From Branchiostoma floridae (lineage: Eukaryota; Chordata; Leptocardii; Amphioxiformes; Branchiostomatidae), in assembly GCF_000003815.2 (NCBI RefSeq), contig NC_049994.1, forward strand, positions 1,434,626 through 1,498,625: a DNA stretch of 64,000 bases, written 5' to 3'. Position numbers and translations under genes: made by a program. Under the pieces are notes generated by a model, which saw nothing but the letters and a program-made list of their open reading frames with translations, was not told the origin of the DNA and made no database searches. Of the stretch, positions 23,634 through 34,895 are shown piece by piece (positions within the stretch are counted from its first letter, which is position 1; each line of letters begins with the position of its first letter).

Positions 23634-24002
23634 GGCCCAATCTATACACAGTTTTTGCCGATATCTGTGGATATGTCGGGAGGGATCTGGAACGTTGGCT
23701 GCGGGACACCCGTGGCGCTTACAGTCATAAACAGCTATATAGCCTAATGAGCCCGCGTTATATGCTAATGAGCCCTCCCGAAGTCGGGACACATCTACAC
23801 GCACGCGGAAGCTGTCGGGGACCCCTGCAAAGCTATCGGAGACCCCTGCTAAGCTATCGGGCGAATGCTCCGGACCTTTCTGGAGAAATTCTGCTGATAT
23901 CTTTATGGCGATATTGCGGTTCCATCTAAACACTGAAAAAAAGCTGTCGGCGAGAGGTTTTTGGCTCGCCCATATCGGGAAAAACCGTGTCTAGATCATG
24001 CC
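23634..24002. mobile_element. Harbinger-like MITE, TAA target, beside a STAT acceptor
   Basis: TIRs of about 31 bp (left GGCCCAATCTATACACAG; right end complements GGCATGATCTAGACACGG) are flanked by TAA (23,631-23,633; 24,003-24,005). Its inner edge is 35 bp from the acceptor of STAT coding exon 1, so it may supply the branch-point region. The ORFs on both strands inside it are not genes. Confidence 0.8.
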
Positions 24003-24005
24003 TAA

Positions 24006-27000
24006 GACTACTCTGAGTCAAGAAATGGAAACCTCAACCAGTAGTACATCAAAAGTGGGTAACCCTACAAAATACATGCATATTCCAGGGCAATGAGCAT
24101 TGAGCAATAATCAAAACAAAGGTCAAATTTCGCTACAAAGGATTCTGTTTGGTGCAGAATCCAATGTCCAAGTTTGGCATTTCAAAATCCTATATATGAT
24201 GATGATCTTCATGTACATGTAAGTTACAATAAATGCCTCTGTTTTAGACCAAGTTTGAATGGTAAAAATTACTATCAACTCTCCACTACTTCGCTCTTGT
24301 TATTTTCTTGGACCAGTAAGCCCCCTAACTTGTGTGTCTGCTGGAATAATCTGTTCATTTTCAGTCCACTGATTTTTTTTCAGGTCCAGTTTTTCTGGAC
24401 CAGTACAACAAAAAAGAACTGTTTTGTACCGGTATATCGGACCGGTACCCACCCCTAGTGCTGAATTACTAGTATTTATGTCACAAACAACATGCACAGC
24501 TAAAGCTACAACTTACACGTGCTAAATGTGCTATGTCATGCAAAAGAAAACTACATTCCTCCTAACATCACAGAACCCACACATTATAGAAAAGGTGGGA
24601 TCCTTCGTCTTCCAAGTTGTCTCAGGAAAAGAAGTCGAACCCAACAAATTACAGTTTTCTTTAGAGTTATCTTTAGACTAAATAGTAGACACATATAAGT
24701 TGTTCTCAACTATTTAGCTGTTTGTTTGTCCCTTTTCACGTCGCAATTTTGCCCTTGGGCAGGAATCTGCAAAAAAATGCTTTTTTTAGTTTTACTCAAA
24801 CAATAAAAGTTTCAGAAAGTTTCAGATAGGCAAACCCATCAATTCAAACAAAACATGCTAATCACTACCTTATTTGCACATTGAAAAAATAAGATATTCA
24901 TAAAAGCCAGAAATATTTCACATAGTTATGCTTAAGCTTATTCACAACCCCCTTGGTCTATGATGCAGAACAAAAAGCAGTAACAGCCAAAATTCCTGAA
25001 GATTGGTCAAAGAGTCTTACTTGAAAGGAAGCCAGGTGTAAACTTCGCTGTGGGCAGTAGAAATATGTAGGCCATGAGACTGTATGATTTGCATAATGAG
25101 GTTTGTGCAGTTGTGCAAAGTGCATCTTATCTTACACAACTGCCTCTTGACCTCCGCAGAGCGTTATTTCCAAGAGCAATATGCAGACAGCTTTTTTTGT
25201 TGTATGTATAACTTCTAGGCCTAGGGCACCACAAGCCCTTTTGGCCCTTGAACTGCAGGGTTGGACAAGTTCACTAGCCCTATTGTCCCTGGCAAGTGAA
25301 AACACCAATCAGGCAAGTGCATGTCCTACCCAACTTGCACGATCGGGCAAGTAAGATTTTTTCCACTGAGGGAGATTTTGATAAACTTGCTTATCTTCCC
25401 GCCATTTATGATTCGCTGCTACCTGACGTCATCCGACGACTTCTGGATTAGTGCAGCGAGTCATTCATCTGATGAAGGTCGGAGTGTTCGGCCGAAAATT
25501 TATGGTGAGTTTCTTCCCTTGTGTTGGAACAAAGTTTAAACTTTTCACTATGGAATTTACCAACACAGATGAGCTTTCATTCGGATGTTGCTTATTTTCA
25601 GTCATGACATCAAACATTGGTCAACACAAAAAAATTGAGCCAAAAACAAGAATTCCATCGACGGCCAGGAAAGTATGTAGAAAAATGTAATTTAAATTTC
25701 AGGCAAGTGAAAAGTTGGTTTGGGCAAGTGAATTTTTTATGGACTTGCCCGACAGGACAAGTACATTTCAGAAAACTTGTTCAACCCTGAACTGTGTTCT
25801 GCTAGCATTTATTGCTCAAGTACTATGTAGAGACCTCCCCTGCCACTCATCGTATGCAACAAATATTTGAGGTACAGTTTCTTTGATTTTTACTGCAGCT
25901 GTAGTGCTCATGCTCACCTAAATATTCTAACGAGGCCAGCTTTTTCAAAAGCCTTTCTTGTTACCTTCTTATTCCTAATCAAGTTAGTAATCAGCATACA
26001 ATACTGTAGTCATGGCAACAGACGAGATATACAGTACTCAGGCATGATAAAACCAGACAGAAATCTGTCTCAAGTTTTCCCCCATTACATTACTAGTAGC
26101 TGAGAATCTATGATGCATGACAAGTATGTTTTTGTTGAAAAATGGTTGAAAACAAGTAACAAGGTAGGCTTGTGGTAAATTGACCTAAGGTGGATTTGGC
26201 TGACAGATTGGTAATGCAGCAAATGCTGCATACCCCATTGGTCCTGAAAGGCCATAATCTTTCTTATGCTCCAGAAGTAAGTGGTAATTTATGTTCAGCT
26301 TGTCAAGACGTCTGCCAAGATGATCAGGCTGACCCAGCTGCAGGCTGGCTATACTTTTGGGTAATTACAAATAAGTTGGGATTGGTCAGTTACCACAAGA
26401 CATAATTGTAATTCCCAGTAGAGAAGGTCCATGCTACGTGAGGATTGGTCAGAAGAGGTGACATGCTTATAGCACTTTTCAGTCTGACGACACCAGTGAT
26501 GTAAGAGTTAGAACTTGGCCACTACCCCTCAGCCAATCAGAGCCCTTCAATTACTACATGTTTATATCCCCATAGTGCAGAAAAGTGTGATACTATGAAA
26601 ATGTGTGGTATTATGAACTCATTTGCATGAATTAGAACCACACATTTTTCATCAGGGCTTGAAATAGTTTTATTTAATCTCCAAGCAGATCTTGCAGTGG
26701 TTTAAGACAGTATCATAAGCTGGGGAAGAAGTTTAGCAGGCAGAGGAGTTTTATTCCACCGCGATGGAAGCACTGTCGGACATGTTCACAAACACTGTTC
26801 TTGCCAATATAGCCTTTTCCATGACTCCGTACATGAACATGTATAAGATATCAGCAGAAAAGTTCACACATTCCAGGGCTAAATGTGAAGAAGTATGCAT
26901 AATTTTTCTTAACCGTTAACGGCCCATTCTGAACTTTAGGGTACCTTTCAATGACTATGGGCTATATTTACGGTCAATCCCTTTGATTATCTAAAGGAAA

Positions 27001-27314
27001 CACTTGCTACATATTTTGGAGCAGTTTCTGATCTTAATTGGCAATATCCATACTAATTATCAGCTTGATTAAAAATGGAAAAGTATTTTTGCCAGCCATT
27101 AAAAGTATGGCCTCAAAATTACTCCTTTCAGAAAGGAGGTTCTATTTTTACAACAATGCTAATAAAATGAAATCAGTGTACTATACTTAGAAACAGTCTG
27201 ACTTACAAGAACGACAAATTGCATATTCTGCCATAAAAAGACACATTTCTACCCGACGTACAAGTAAAGAACCCCAGAAGGGGGAGGGGCAGTGTACGAA
27301 GCGGAACACTTACT
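24006..27314. other. STAT 5' intron, mostly unassigned sequence with transposon relics
   Basis: This is intron DNA between the putative 5' UTR exon and coding exon 1. It holds a relic near 24,310-24,459 with GGACCGGTACCCACCCC at its end, the 25,256-25,789 element, and degraded MITE pieces near 26,655-26,760. I see no coding exon in it. Confidence 0.55.
25256..25789. mobile_element. CAGGGTTGGACAAG element, TSD AACTG
   Basis: Starts CAGGGTTGGACAAGTTCA and ends AACTTGTTCAACCCTG. Flanked by perfect 5-bp duplications AACTG (25,251-25,255; 25,790-25,794). Repeated GGGCAAGT motifs lie inside. A truncated relative in inverse orientation is at about 28,965-29,062. It shares the 5-bp target size with the CAGGGCTC family. 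Confidence 0.8.
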
Positions 27315-27480
27315 TGTTGCTTCCAAACCTCAGGGACCTCTCGTATCGTCTCTCTCAGATTTTGGCGGACCACAGGGATGGGTAAAGCACAGTCAAAGTG
27401 CCAAAGCCGGTGAGAAACATTCCCTTGCAGCGTGCTTTCCTCCTTTTTCTGGGAACAAGAGGAAGTCGCCGCCACACAGC
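27315..27480 (-). other. Putative STAT 5' UTR exon with an upstream ORF
   Basis: A strong donor (CAA|GTAAGT on the minus strand) ends the exon at about 27,314. It can join the TTTCAG acceptor at 23,599 upstream of the STAT start codon. An ATG at 27,475 (MAATSSCSQKKEES) is open to the donor in phase 0 and would meet TGA four codons into the next exon, making an upstream ORF of about 57 codons. The transcription start is unknown. Confidence 0.5.
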
Positions 27481-27502
27481 GTCCGAAACTGCGTTCTGGG
27501 AA
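27447..27502. promoter_or_regulatory. Two GAS-type STAT sites (TTCTGGGAA) in the STAT/NEMP promoter
   Basis: TTCTGGGAA occurs at 27,447-27,455 and 27,494-27,502, matching TTCN3GAA, the established STAT dimer site. They lie at the presumed start of the STAT transcript, in the ~1-kb space shared with the divergently oriented NEMP gene. Autoregulation is inference. Confidence 0.5.
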
Positions 27503-28474
27503 ATTACTGAAATAGATCCGAGCTGATATGTAACCTGCGCTGCTATTGGTCTACTAGATTGACATGAATTCTAACATGGATTCTCATTGGTCTAATCTTC
27601 GCGGAAGCGGATGTTTTGTTGATGATTACAGGTCTGTGCTAGCTTGTTACCTGCCTTGTCATTGGTTCATTGCAATGACAAATTTCTAAAAGAAATTCTG
27701 ATTGGACAAATCTTTGATGTTTTGGTCATATGATGATGTCATGCTTAATATGTTACATAGAAAGTCCATCCATAGGTTTTGCGTGGGATGAAGTTGCTTT
27801 TGTTTTGTGATTTTTTTCGGGGAGAAAATACGAATGAATCATACTTTTCACCGTTCCTTTCATTGAAGTCGTGGTTTGAGCAAGGACATTTTTAACCTCC
27901 TTGGTTTGGGTAACGCGTGTCACGATGACTTAAAATATACTTATTCATCATTTACATCATCATCTTTACCTTGAATCCTGAACCACAGCCAGTCGATACC
28001 CTTGCGGGTATTTATATTATCAAGATCATATTTAACATTATCAACATTATCATTATCACTACATTGTGATCATCGTTATTGATTATTTTCTATCTGTGTC
28101 TAATTATTTACTGAATTCAATGAGTCAAACAGGCGTTCACAAAAATTACCTCCTATCGAAAATAATGGACTACTCCATTGACCTCTCACTGGCAAGGCGA
28201 TCCTGTAGCGGCAGTTTTGGCGCCAAAATTACAAATTTCTGTTTCTAGTCCTTAGACATCAAGATATCTGCCACGTTCCTTTTTAGAGTGTTTCCCTTTG
28301 TGTTACATTGAACTATCAGAATTTATAGAGAAAGATCTCTACTATTGTGAATCTCGACAACGGTAACAAAAACCTTCTGCACCATACCGCCCCCCTCCCC
28401 ACTTCAAGTAAGCCTGCATGGTGACCCTAACTAACGTTAAATTTGTTATACGCGAGTTAAAGGTAGATTCAGCA
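27481..28474. promoter_or_regulatory. Shared intergenic region between STAT (minus) and NEMP (plus)
   Basis: About 1 kb separates the putative STAT first exon from the NEMP start codon, so the genes are head-to-head. No TATA box or coding exon was recognised. Short AT-rich triplet runs (ATCATT-like) occur near 27,950-28,070. Confidence 0.45.
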
Positions 28475-31400
28475 ATGCCAGTCATCGGCCTCGTGTTGTT
28501 CTTCTTCCTGGCATCAGTGACGACAGTATCGGCAGACTGTGGGCCCGGGTTTAGTGGTGTAAGAGGTATGCTATGTTCTCATATTAAATATAATTGTACT
28601 TAGATATCTTTTTGACTCTAGTCTAAGTTAACGGTGAACCAAAATTACTAGTATATTATTACTAGTTTAATGTACCCGAATAACTCCAGATTAGCCTTAA
28701 AAGGGATTTGAAGTATGCTTCTCCAAACTCTATGATGTGATATGATATGATATGATGTGATAAGTGATATTATGATATGATATGATATAGGAAAGGTTCC
28801 AAGAGCATTGAAGACTCCCCATCTTACAGCTGCAGTATGGTTAGAAGTTTGACAAGTTAAGAAGTCTCAGTCTCAAATTCAAACAGTCCCAGAACTAACT
28901 AACTATTTAAGAAAAAAAAAATATTTATAGAGGTCAGTCATTAAGTGTCAGACAAGTGTCTTACTTGTCTGATCGGACAAGTGGGGTAGGACATTCACTT
29001 GCCCGATCAGCAGCACTTTCACTTGCCCTGGACAATAGGGCTAGTGGACTTGTACAACCCTGTTGTGATAAGGACCTGTTGTATTTTAGTGTCATTGGTG
29101 ACATAAGCTTGTAAATGTTGCATAACATTATATTGCACAAAATTAGGGCCTTGTGCACCATTTGATTCCTTCATGACAGAATCTTACCATTATTACTTGA
29201 GCTTGAAAGTTATAATCTTTAAATCTTTCATACCTATATTTCTTCCTAATGCAGAACTTACCAAGAAGACACCCAGTTATACCCTCAGCACAGATGAAGG
29301 AAGCTTCCAGGTTTTCTGTTACAGCGGGGAGGCAGCTAGTCCATTCTTACTATGGAGCAGTGTGACTGTAAGTATGGACATTTTTCTTTGCTGGTAAAAC
29401 CCTTGGAGTCGTTCAAAATACATATTTGTTTTTATAAGTTTCACATATTTTATTAGTCATCAAATGGTCAATATCTGGGCTCAAATTAAAAATACATTTA
29501 TGCATTTTAAGAAGGAAGCCCATTTTGCAAATTTCTGTTGCTAAATCTGTCATCTTAAGCTTTAAAAAGTCACATGTGAGGAAGTCACAAAGTGCACTAG
29601 ACACAAAGTGCACTAGACACAAACCTATTGCGTAGAATCTATAATTCCACACCACCAACATCACCAGTAGGGATTATTTTATGGAAACTAAGACAAAATT
29701 GTCCCCATGTTGACAATGAAAAAATTGTAATATATTTTTTTCTGAATGCTTACATGTATGCAAAATGTCTCTGCAAGTTTGGAATGTTTTATTACCATCT
29801 AAAGGGAGTATTTGCCTTATTTTGAAGTGAACTCTTCTGTCAGTTCCCTTGTGTAGTGCTAAGTGACAGACAGGCAGTCCCTCTGTGTAGGGTTCTGGTA
29901 TTTTGTACCTGCGATTAGTTGATTGTACAGATACTGTATTGGTACAGTGTACAGGTACACAGCTCTAAGATATTTCGGAAAATAATTTCATCAGGTTGGT
30001 AGATCATAGGACATAGGAATTTTCTTTTACACAACCATTTTTTTTCTCACCTGCTGACGTAAGTGCCACCTACATCGGCTACATATAGCGGTGAGAAGCA
30101 GAACTCCAGTTAGAAGCTCTGAGGAAGATGTCTGACACATCGAAACGTGAGCAGGCGTGAAAAACTGGTTGTGCAAAAGAAAATTCCTAAGCTCTAGGAT
30201 ATGTTGATGATGAATGCTGATGACCTTCCTCAGGTCAGGGTGAAGTCCCTGGACGGAGCCCCGACCATTTATGTGGGGCACAACAAGTCGGAGGTGTGTC
30301 AGAAACAGGACCAGCAGAACCTCATCCTCTACTGGCTCATGATCTCTCCTGACAAAGTCTCCCTCCCACCGTTCGAGAGGTCGTGTGTCGGAGTGGAGTA
30401 CGCGTCAACAACATACATCGGGCTGGACAAGAAAGGTGATTTAATCTTGCAGTAAGGAAAATATGAAATATTCACAGTGTTTTTTAACATCTAAATCTAG
30501 ATGGGTTGTACCCACAAATATTACTCCTTCAGGGACAGTGTGTGTGTGTGTGTGTGTGTGTGTGAAGTCCTGTGCTAGGGCAAAGTTCTCATTGTGCAAA
30601 TGACACCATTTGTAAAGACTGCCTAATAGTATGCTACAATGACTTTATTTAGAGTTGATTGCTTATTCAACTTCAATTGACTTCTATAGTTGTAGGAAGA
30701 AAAAAGTACTGAGCATTTTCTATACACTTTTTCTATATTTGCTAATGTATATGTTCGAATTCCATTTCATTAGCATCCTTTTATTTTCTTCTCAGCGATC
30801 AACGTTTGGTCCCCAGCATGCCTTGTGTTTGGCCTGCTGATCTTCAGTTATGCCTCTACTCTCAGCAGGTAAGACTGGTCCATTTCTAACTTTATTATTG
30901 TTGGGGGCAGGTCAACTACTATCTCTCTCTCTCTCTTGGCTGCCAGGGGCTGAATTGCAAGGAGATTACAATAGGTGGGGCTAAGTCACAAATCTCCGGA
31001 GCCAGTGCCATTCAGCGCTAACTTAGGTGACCTCAATTCAACAATAACTGCCCCAGGTGCGGACTGTTGGACAGGTGTGTTTGTTCCAGGAATGTGCTGT
31101 TTTACTGCTCATCAGGCGTTACTGTTGGTGTGTTTGTTCCAGGAATGTGCTGTTTTACTACTCATCAGGAGTTACTGTTGGTGTGTTTGTTCCAGGAATG
31201 TGCTGTTTTACTACTCATCAGGCATTACTGTTGGTGTGTTTGTTCCAGGAATGTGCTGTTTTACTACTCATCAGGAGTTACTGTTGGTGTGTTTGTTCCA
31301 GGAATGTGTTGTTTTACTACTCATCAGGCATTACTGTTGGTGTGTTTGTTCCAGGAATGTGCTGTTTTACTACTCATCAGGCATTACTGTTGGTGTGTTT

Positions 31401-34400
31401 GTTCCAGGAATGTGCTGTTTTACTACTCATCAGGAGTTACTGTTGGTGTGTTTGTTCCAGGAATGTGCTGTTTTACTACTCATCAGGCATTACTGTTGGT
31501 GTGTTGGCATCCCTTCTGATCCTTGTCTACATGCTCAGTAAGTTGGTACCCAAGGTGAGTATACAAAATACTACTTTCACATGTTCCATATCAATTGTAA
31601 AGCAATGGTAAACCCAACAAATCTCAAAGAATTTTTGTATATTTTGTGCAAAATAAAAGTAAATATGGAGGCGGTCATATAATGCAACATCAGTTATTAA
31701 GGGTGGATTGGTATCATTCCTCTGAACTCAAATTACATGCCACAAGAACAAAGATGTCGAAGGGCTATCATACCAGCTATGCTGATATATCAATTTATAC
31801 GAGAAACCTTAAGAACTAATTGGTAATTGAGAACAGGTCTACATGCATCTGAATGAAATATTTTTTCAAAGATTATTATGTAGAATTTTTTTACAACAAT
31901 TGTACATTGTGGCAAAAGTTTCATCTTTGTTCATCTTTAATTGATGAGTCACATTTTTCACATTCTAATCATGGTGTTGTTTCTTTCTCTGTCAGAAAAG
32001 TGGTGCAGTTGTACTGCTGGCAGCAGGATGGTCCACAGCCCTGTACCTCCTACAGCACATGTACCTGAACCTACAGTCTCTACTGCAGGGGTACCTGCCG
32101 TATATACTGGGGTACCTGGCAGTGGCTGCTCTCGTCAGCTTTGCTGTTTGTTACAGGTAAGGCCATGTTGTGATTATAGTAATCACAATTATATTCCCCA
32201 TCTTTCCCACATTTGCAGACCAACAGAAAGCCACTTTCCTCTTAAAAAAATCACCGAACCCACAAATTATAGAAAAAGTGGGACTCTAAGTCTTTGTCGT
32301 CCTCTGCTTCCAAAAAAGAAGTCAAACCCAACCTATCTAGATGTAGTACAGTATTCGAGTAGTCTCTTTGTATAATAATATTTATCACAGTTCATTGCTA
32401 CATGCGTATTCCCTATCTTGTTTGTACCATGTATTTGCAATTAGCCTACGGGTATAAACTTGCAAATAAACTTTCCTATATGGATGATGCCACATCAGTT
32501 TTCGTCCATTTTCAAAAAAAGAAAAGTTTTGGATCATACTATGAACGTATTGCATGTAGCTCCAATATGAGCGAACATATGCTATAAACTAAAGAATATG
32601 TCAGAAAATAGATTTTGATGACAATACGGAATGTAGAATACCGAATTCAGTTCAAAATTTAAAAAAAGAAGATGTAACAGAACAAAATGAAAAATCTATT
32701 TCTTGATATACCATACTTTGTGTGTTCAGTCATTTATTCAACCTTCTTGACCACTTAGATATATAAGTGAAGGCAACTTTTTTAACAATTTTTTTTTTCT
32801 TTTCACTTCGACCAAAATATAAAAAAATAAACTGAAGTAAAGCCAAAAAAAAAGAAGAAAAGAAAACGTACCTACCTTCATTTTTTTAAGGACCATAACC
32901 AGAAAGACAACTGCATTTCTTCCCTAGGCCTAAGAGATTTTTTGTCAGGTCATACAAATCCTTGAAGAAATTGATTGGTGGGAATTATGCAAATATATGT
33001 GTATTTCTAGGTATGGCCCAGTGACCAATGAGAGAAGTTTAGACTTGATTAAGTGGGGGATTCAGCTGATTGGTCTGACATTTGTGTACAACGGAACCCA
33101 GCTCCCTGCAGCCTCACTCACCATCATCCTACTGGCTGTACTCTGGGCCAATATCCCAGAGAGACTGGCACAGGCAGTCAGGTACTATTGGTAAGTACAG
33201 GGCTCAAAATACTTTTTTCCTGCATACCTGCACCGGTGCAGGTAACATTGAAATTTACGTGCACCAGACAAATTCTACCTGCACCACTCTGAACTTAGAA
33301 AGTATGGATCATACTAAAATTGTTCAGGAACCATTGCTAATTTTTCTTTTATACACTATATAGGTTGTAACAGTCAATGCAGCTAATAATAATCCATATT
33401 ATTATATATTTATGGGACATTTATGTATAAAACCCAGTACATGGACCAGTGCAGGTTAGTTGCAGGTAGACACCAGAAATACCTGCACACTCAGCTACAA
33501 TTTTACCTGCACTAACCTGTATATGCAGGTGGTATTTCCAGCCCTGAAGTAGATGTGAAGGTTTCAGTATCAGGGTCTGAAATAATTTTTTTGGAGCCAG
33601 GTTGCACCCAACAGCTGGGTTGCTATGAACACTTCAGGTTGCAATAAGGTCCAAAGCCCTAATCTTGTCCTTGAGCTCAATTCGTGAATTATAATAATAA
33701 AAAAAATAATGTACTTTAAGGTTTTCAATGGTTAAATTAATTTGGTTATTATGAGTTTATTTAAAGATTATTAGTGGCATGGAAATACAAACGTGAAAGG
33801 AAATTGCAGGAATATGATTGGCAACAATACTGATATGTACATCAGATTAATTTTTGATAAAACAGGATTTGCGGGAAATGTTTTGTTTCTTCAGGAGGAC
33901 TTGGTTTCCGCGGAAGATCCGGCGTCTGACACAAGAAGAGTACGAGCAGCAGGCGCGGGAGGAAACACGGCGAGCACTGGAACAGCTGAGACAGTTCTGT
34001 AACAGTCCTGACTGTAACACATGGAAAACTGTCAGCAGACTGGAGAAGTGTTCCCCTGTAAGGTAAGCTGAGACAGTTCTGTAACAGTCCTGACTGTAAC
34101 ACATGGAAAACTGTCAGCAGACTGGAGAAGTGTTCCCCTGTAAGGTAAGCTGAGACAGTTCTGTAACAGTCCTGACTGTAACACATGGAAAACTGTCAGC
34201 AGACTGGAGAAGTGTTCCCCTGTAAGGTAAGCTGAGACAGTTCTGCAACAGTCCTGACTGTAACACATGGAAAACTGTCAGCAGACTGGAGAAGTGTTCC
34301 CCTGTAAGGTAAGCTGAGACAGTTCTGCAACAGTCCTGACTGTAACACATGGAAAACTGTCAGCAGACTGGAGAAGTGTTCCCCTGTAAGGTAAGCTGAG

Positions 34401-34895
34401 ACAGTTGAATTTGTAACCATCCTGACTGTAACACATGGAAAACTGATGAACTTTTTTTTGCCACACATTTCTTTAATTTACACGCTCGCATCAGTTTTAG
34501 GATCCCGGAGGATGTCATCCATGTAATCAAATCAACATGGCCTAACATTCGGCTGCCATGTCATGTTTTCTACTCTCCAGCAGAGGTCGGGTGGAAAAAT
34601 AGTGACTTTTCTATTATATTTTTTTTCGCTATTCCACCGGCTATGGTGGATGGCCGTCGAAAAAAAATAACAGGAAAGGTCACGATTTCCCCACCCACCT
34701 CTGACTGGAGAGTATTGTTTTCCAGTATTTACAAATCAGACATATTGTTTGTTTTCCAGGTTTGCCAAGTTTGTAGAGGGAGACAGTCACCTGTCAGAAG
34801 ATGAGGTCTGTGCATATGACTCTGAGGTCTCGTTTGATCTTCCAATGGAGGATAGTTTTGAGGAAGACGAATCCTTTGTTTCTAGCAACACGTAA
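28475..34895 (+). CDS. NEMP1: Nuclear envelope integral membrane protein (NEMP1/NEMP2, TMEM194 family)
   Basis: Nine exons: 28475-28565, 29255-29367, 30234-30435, 30796-30868, 31461-31554, 31996-32156, 33011-33190, 33895-34062, 34760-34895. All splice phases agree and the product is 405 aa. It begins with a signal peptide (MPVIGLVLFFFLASVTT), then a lumenal domain, then several membrane helices (SGITVGVLASLLILVYML, VVLLAAGWSTALYLLQ, LVSFAVCYRYGPVTNERS). The nucleoplasmic tail carries the family hallmark LEQLRQFCNSPDCNTWKTVS followed by FAKFVEGDSHLS, nearly as in human NEMP1. NEMP1 proteins sit in the inner nuclear membrane and are linked to Ran binding, nuclear stiffness and fertility. An in-frame ATG at 28,418 would hide the signal peptide, so 28,475 is preferred. 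Two exon borders are embedded in minisatellites. NEMP1 and NEMP2 cannot be told apart here. Confidence 0.93.
28731..28790. repeat. TGATATGATA microsatellite
   Basis: Tandem TGATA/TGATG units in NEMP intron 1. Confidence 0.85.
30539..30564. repeat. (TG)n microsatellite
   Basis: About 13 TG dinucleotides in NEMP intron 3. Confidence 0.95.
31073..31502. repeat. 53-bp minisatellite spanning the NEMP exon 5 acceptor
   Basis: Eight units with exact 53-bp spacing. Candidate exon starts are at 31,090, 31,143, 31,196, 31,249, 31,302, 31,355, 31,408 and 31,461. Each unit copies the acceptor (TTTGTTCCAG) plus the first ~40 bp of the exon (FYYSSGITVGV or variants). Only the last unit continues into the full exon. 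53 is not a multiple of 3, which leaves all three frames open as apparent 150-188 aa ORFs. Confidence 0.95.
33198..33546. mobile_element. CAGGGCTC MITE inserted at a NEMP splice donor, TSD AAGTA (copy 3)
   Basis: Inverted copy of the family at 14,653 and 22,741. The target duplication AAGTA (33,193-33,197; 33,547-33,551) is part of the exon 7 donor GTAAGTA, so the element begins 8 bases into the intron and leaves the donor intact. Confidence 0.88.
33984..34445. repeat. 82-bp minisatellite spanning the NEMP exon 8 donor
   Basis: Five full units at 82-bp steps plus a sixth partial, diverged one (34,396-34,445). Each carries the last ~79 bp of exon 8 (QFCNSPDCNTWKTVS...) and a donor (CTGTAAG|GTAAGC). 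The first unit is the functional exon end at 34,062. Downstream donors would add 82 bp, shifting the frame by one base per unit. Confidence 0.95.
34497..34545. repeat. Dispersed GATGTCATCCAT block, copy 2
   Basis: GGAGGATGTCATCCATGTAA and onward to ACATGGCCTAAC; matches 10,105-10,150 and 51,862-51,900. Confidence 0.55.
34573..34712. mobile_element. TA-flanked palindromic MITE (CTCTCCAGCAGAGGT)
   Basis: The left arm CTCTCCAGCAGAGGTCGGG and its inverted right arm end in CTGGAGAG. TA lies on both sides (34,571-34,572; 34,713-34,714). It is 140 bp and sits in NEMP intron 8, about 45 bp upstream of exon 9. Confidence 0.8.

Noticed and set aside
30975-31611. Three overlapping 150-188 aa ORFs
   Set aside because: They are the 53-bp tandem array read in three frames; only the last unit is exon.
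33842-34548. Series of minus-strand ORFs (62-114 aa)
   Set aside because: Shadows of the 82-bp array; starts are spaced exactly 82 bp.
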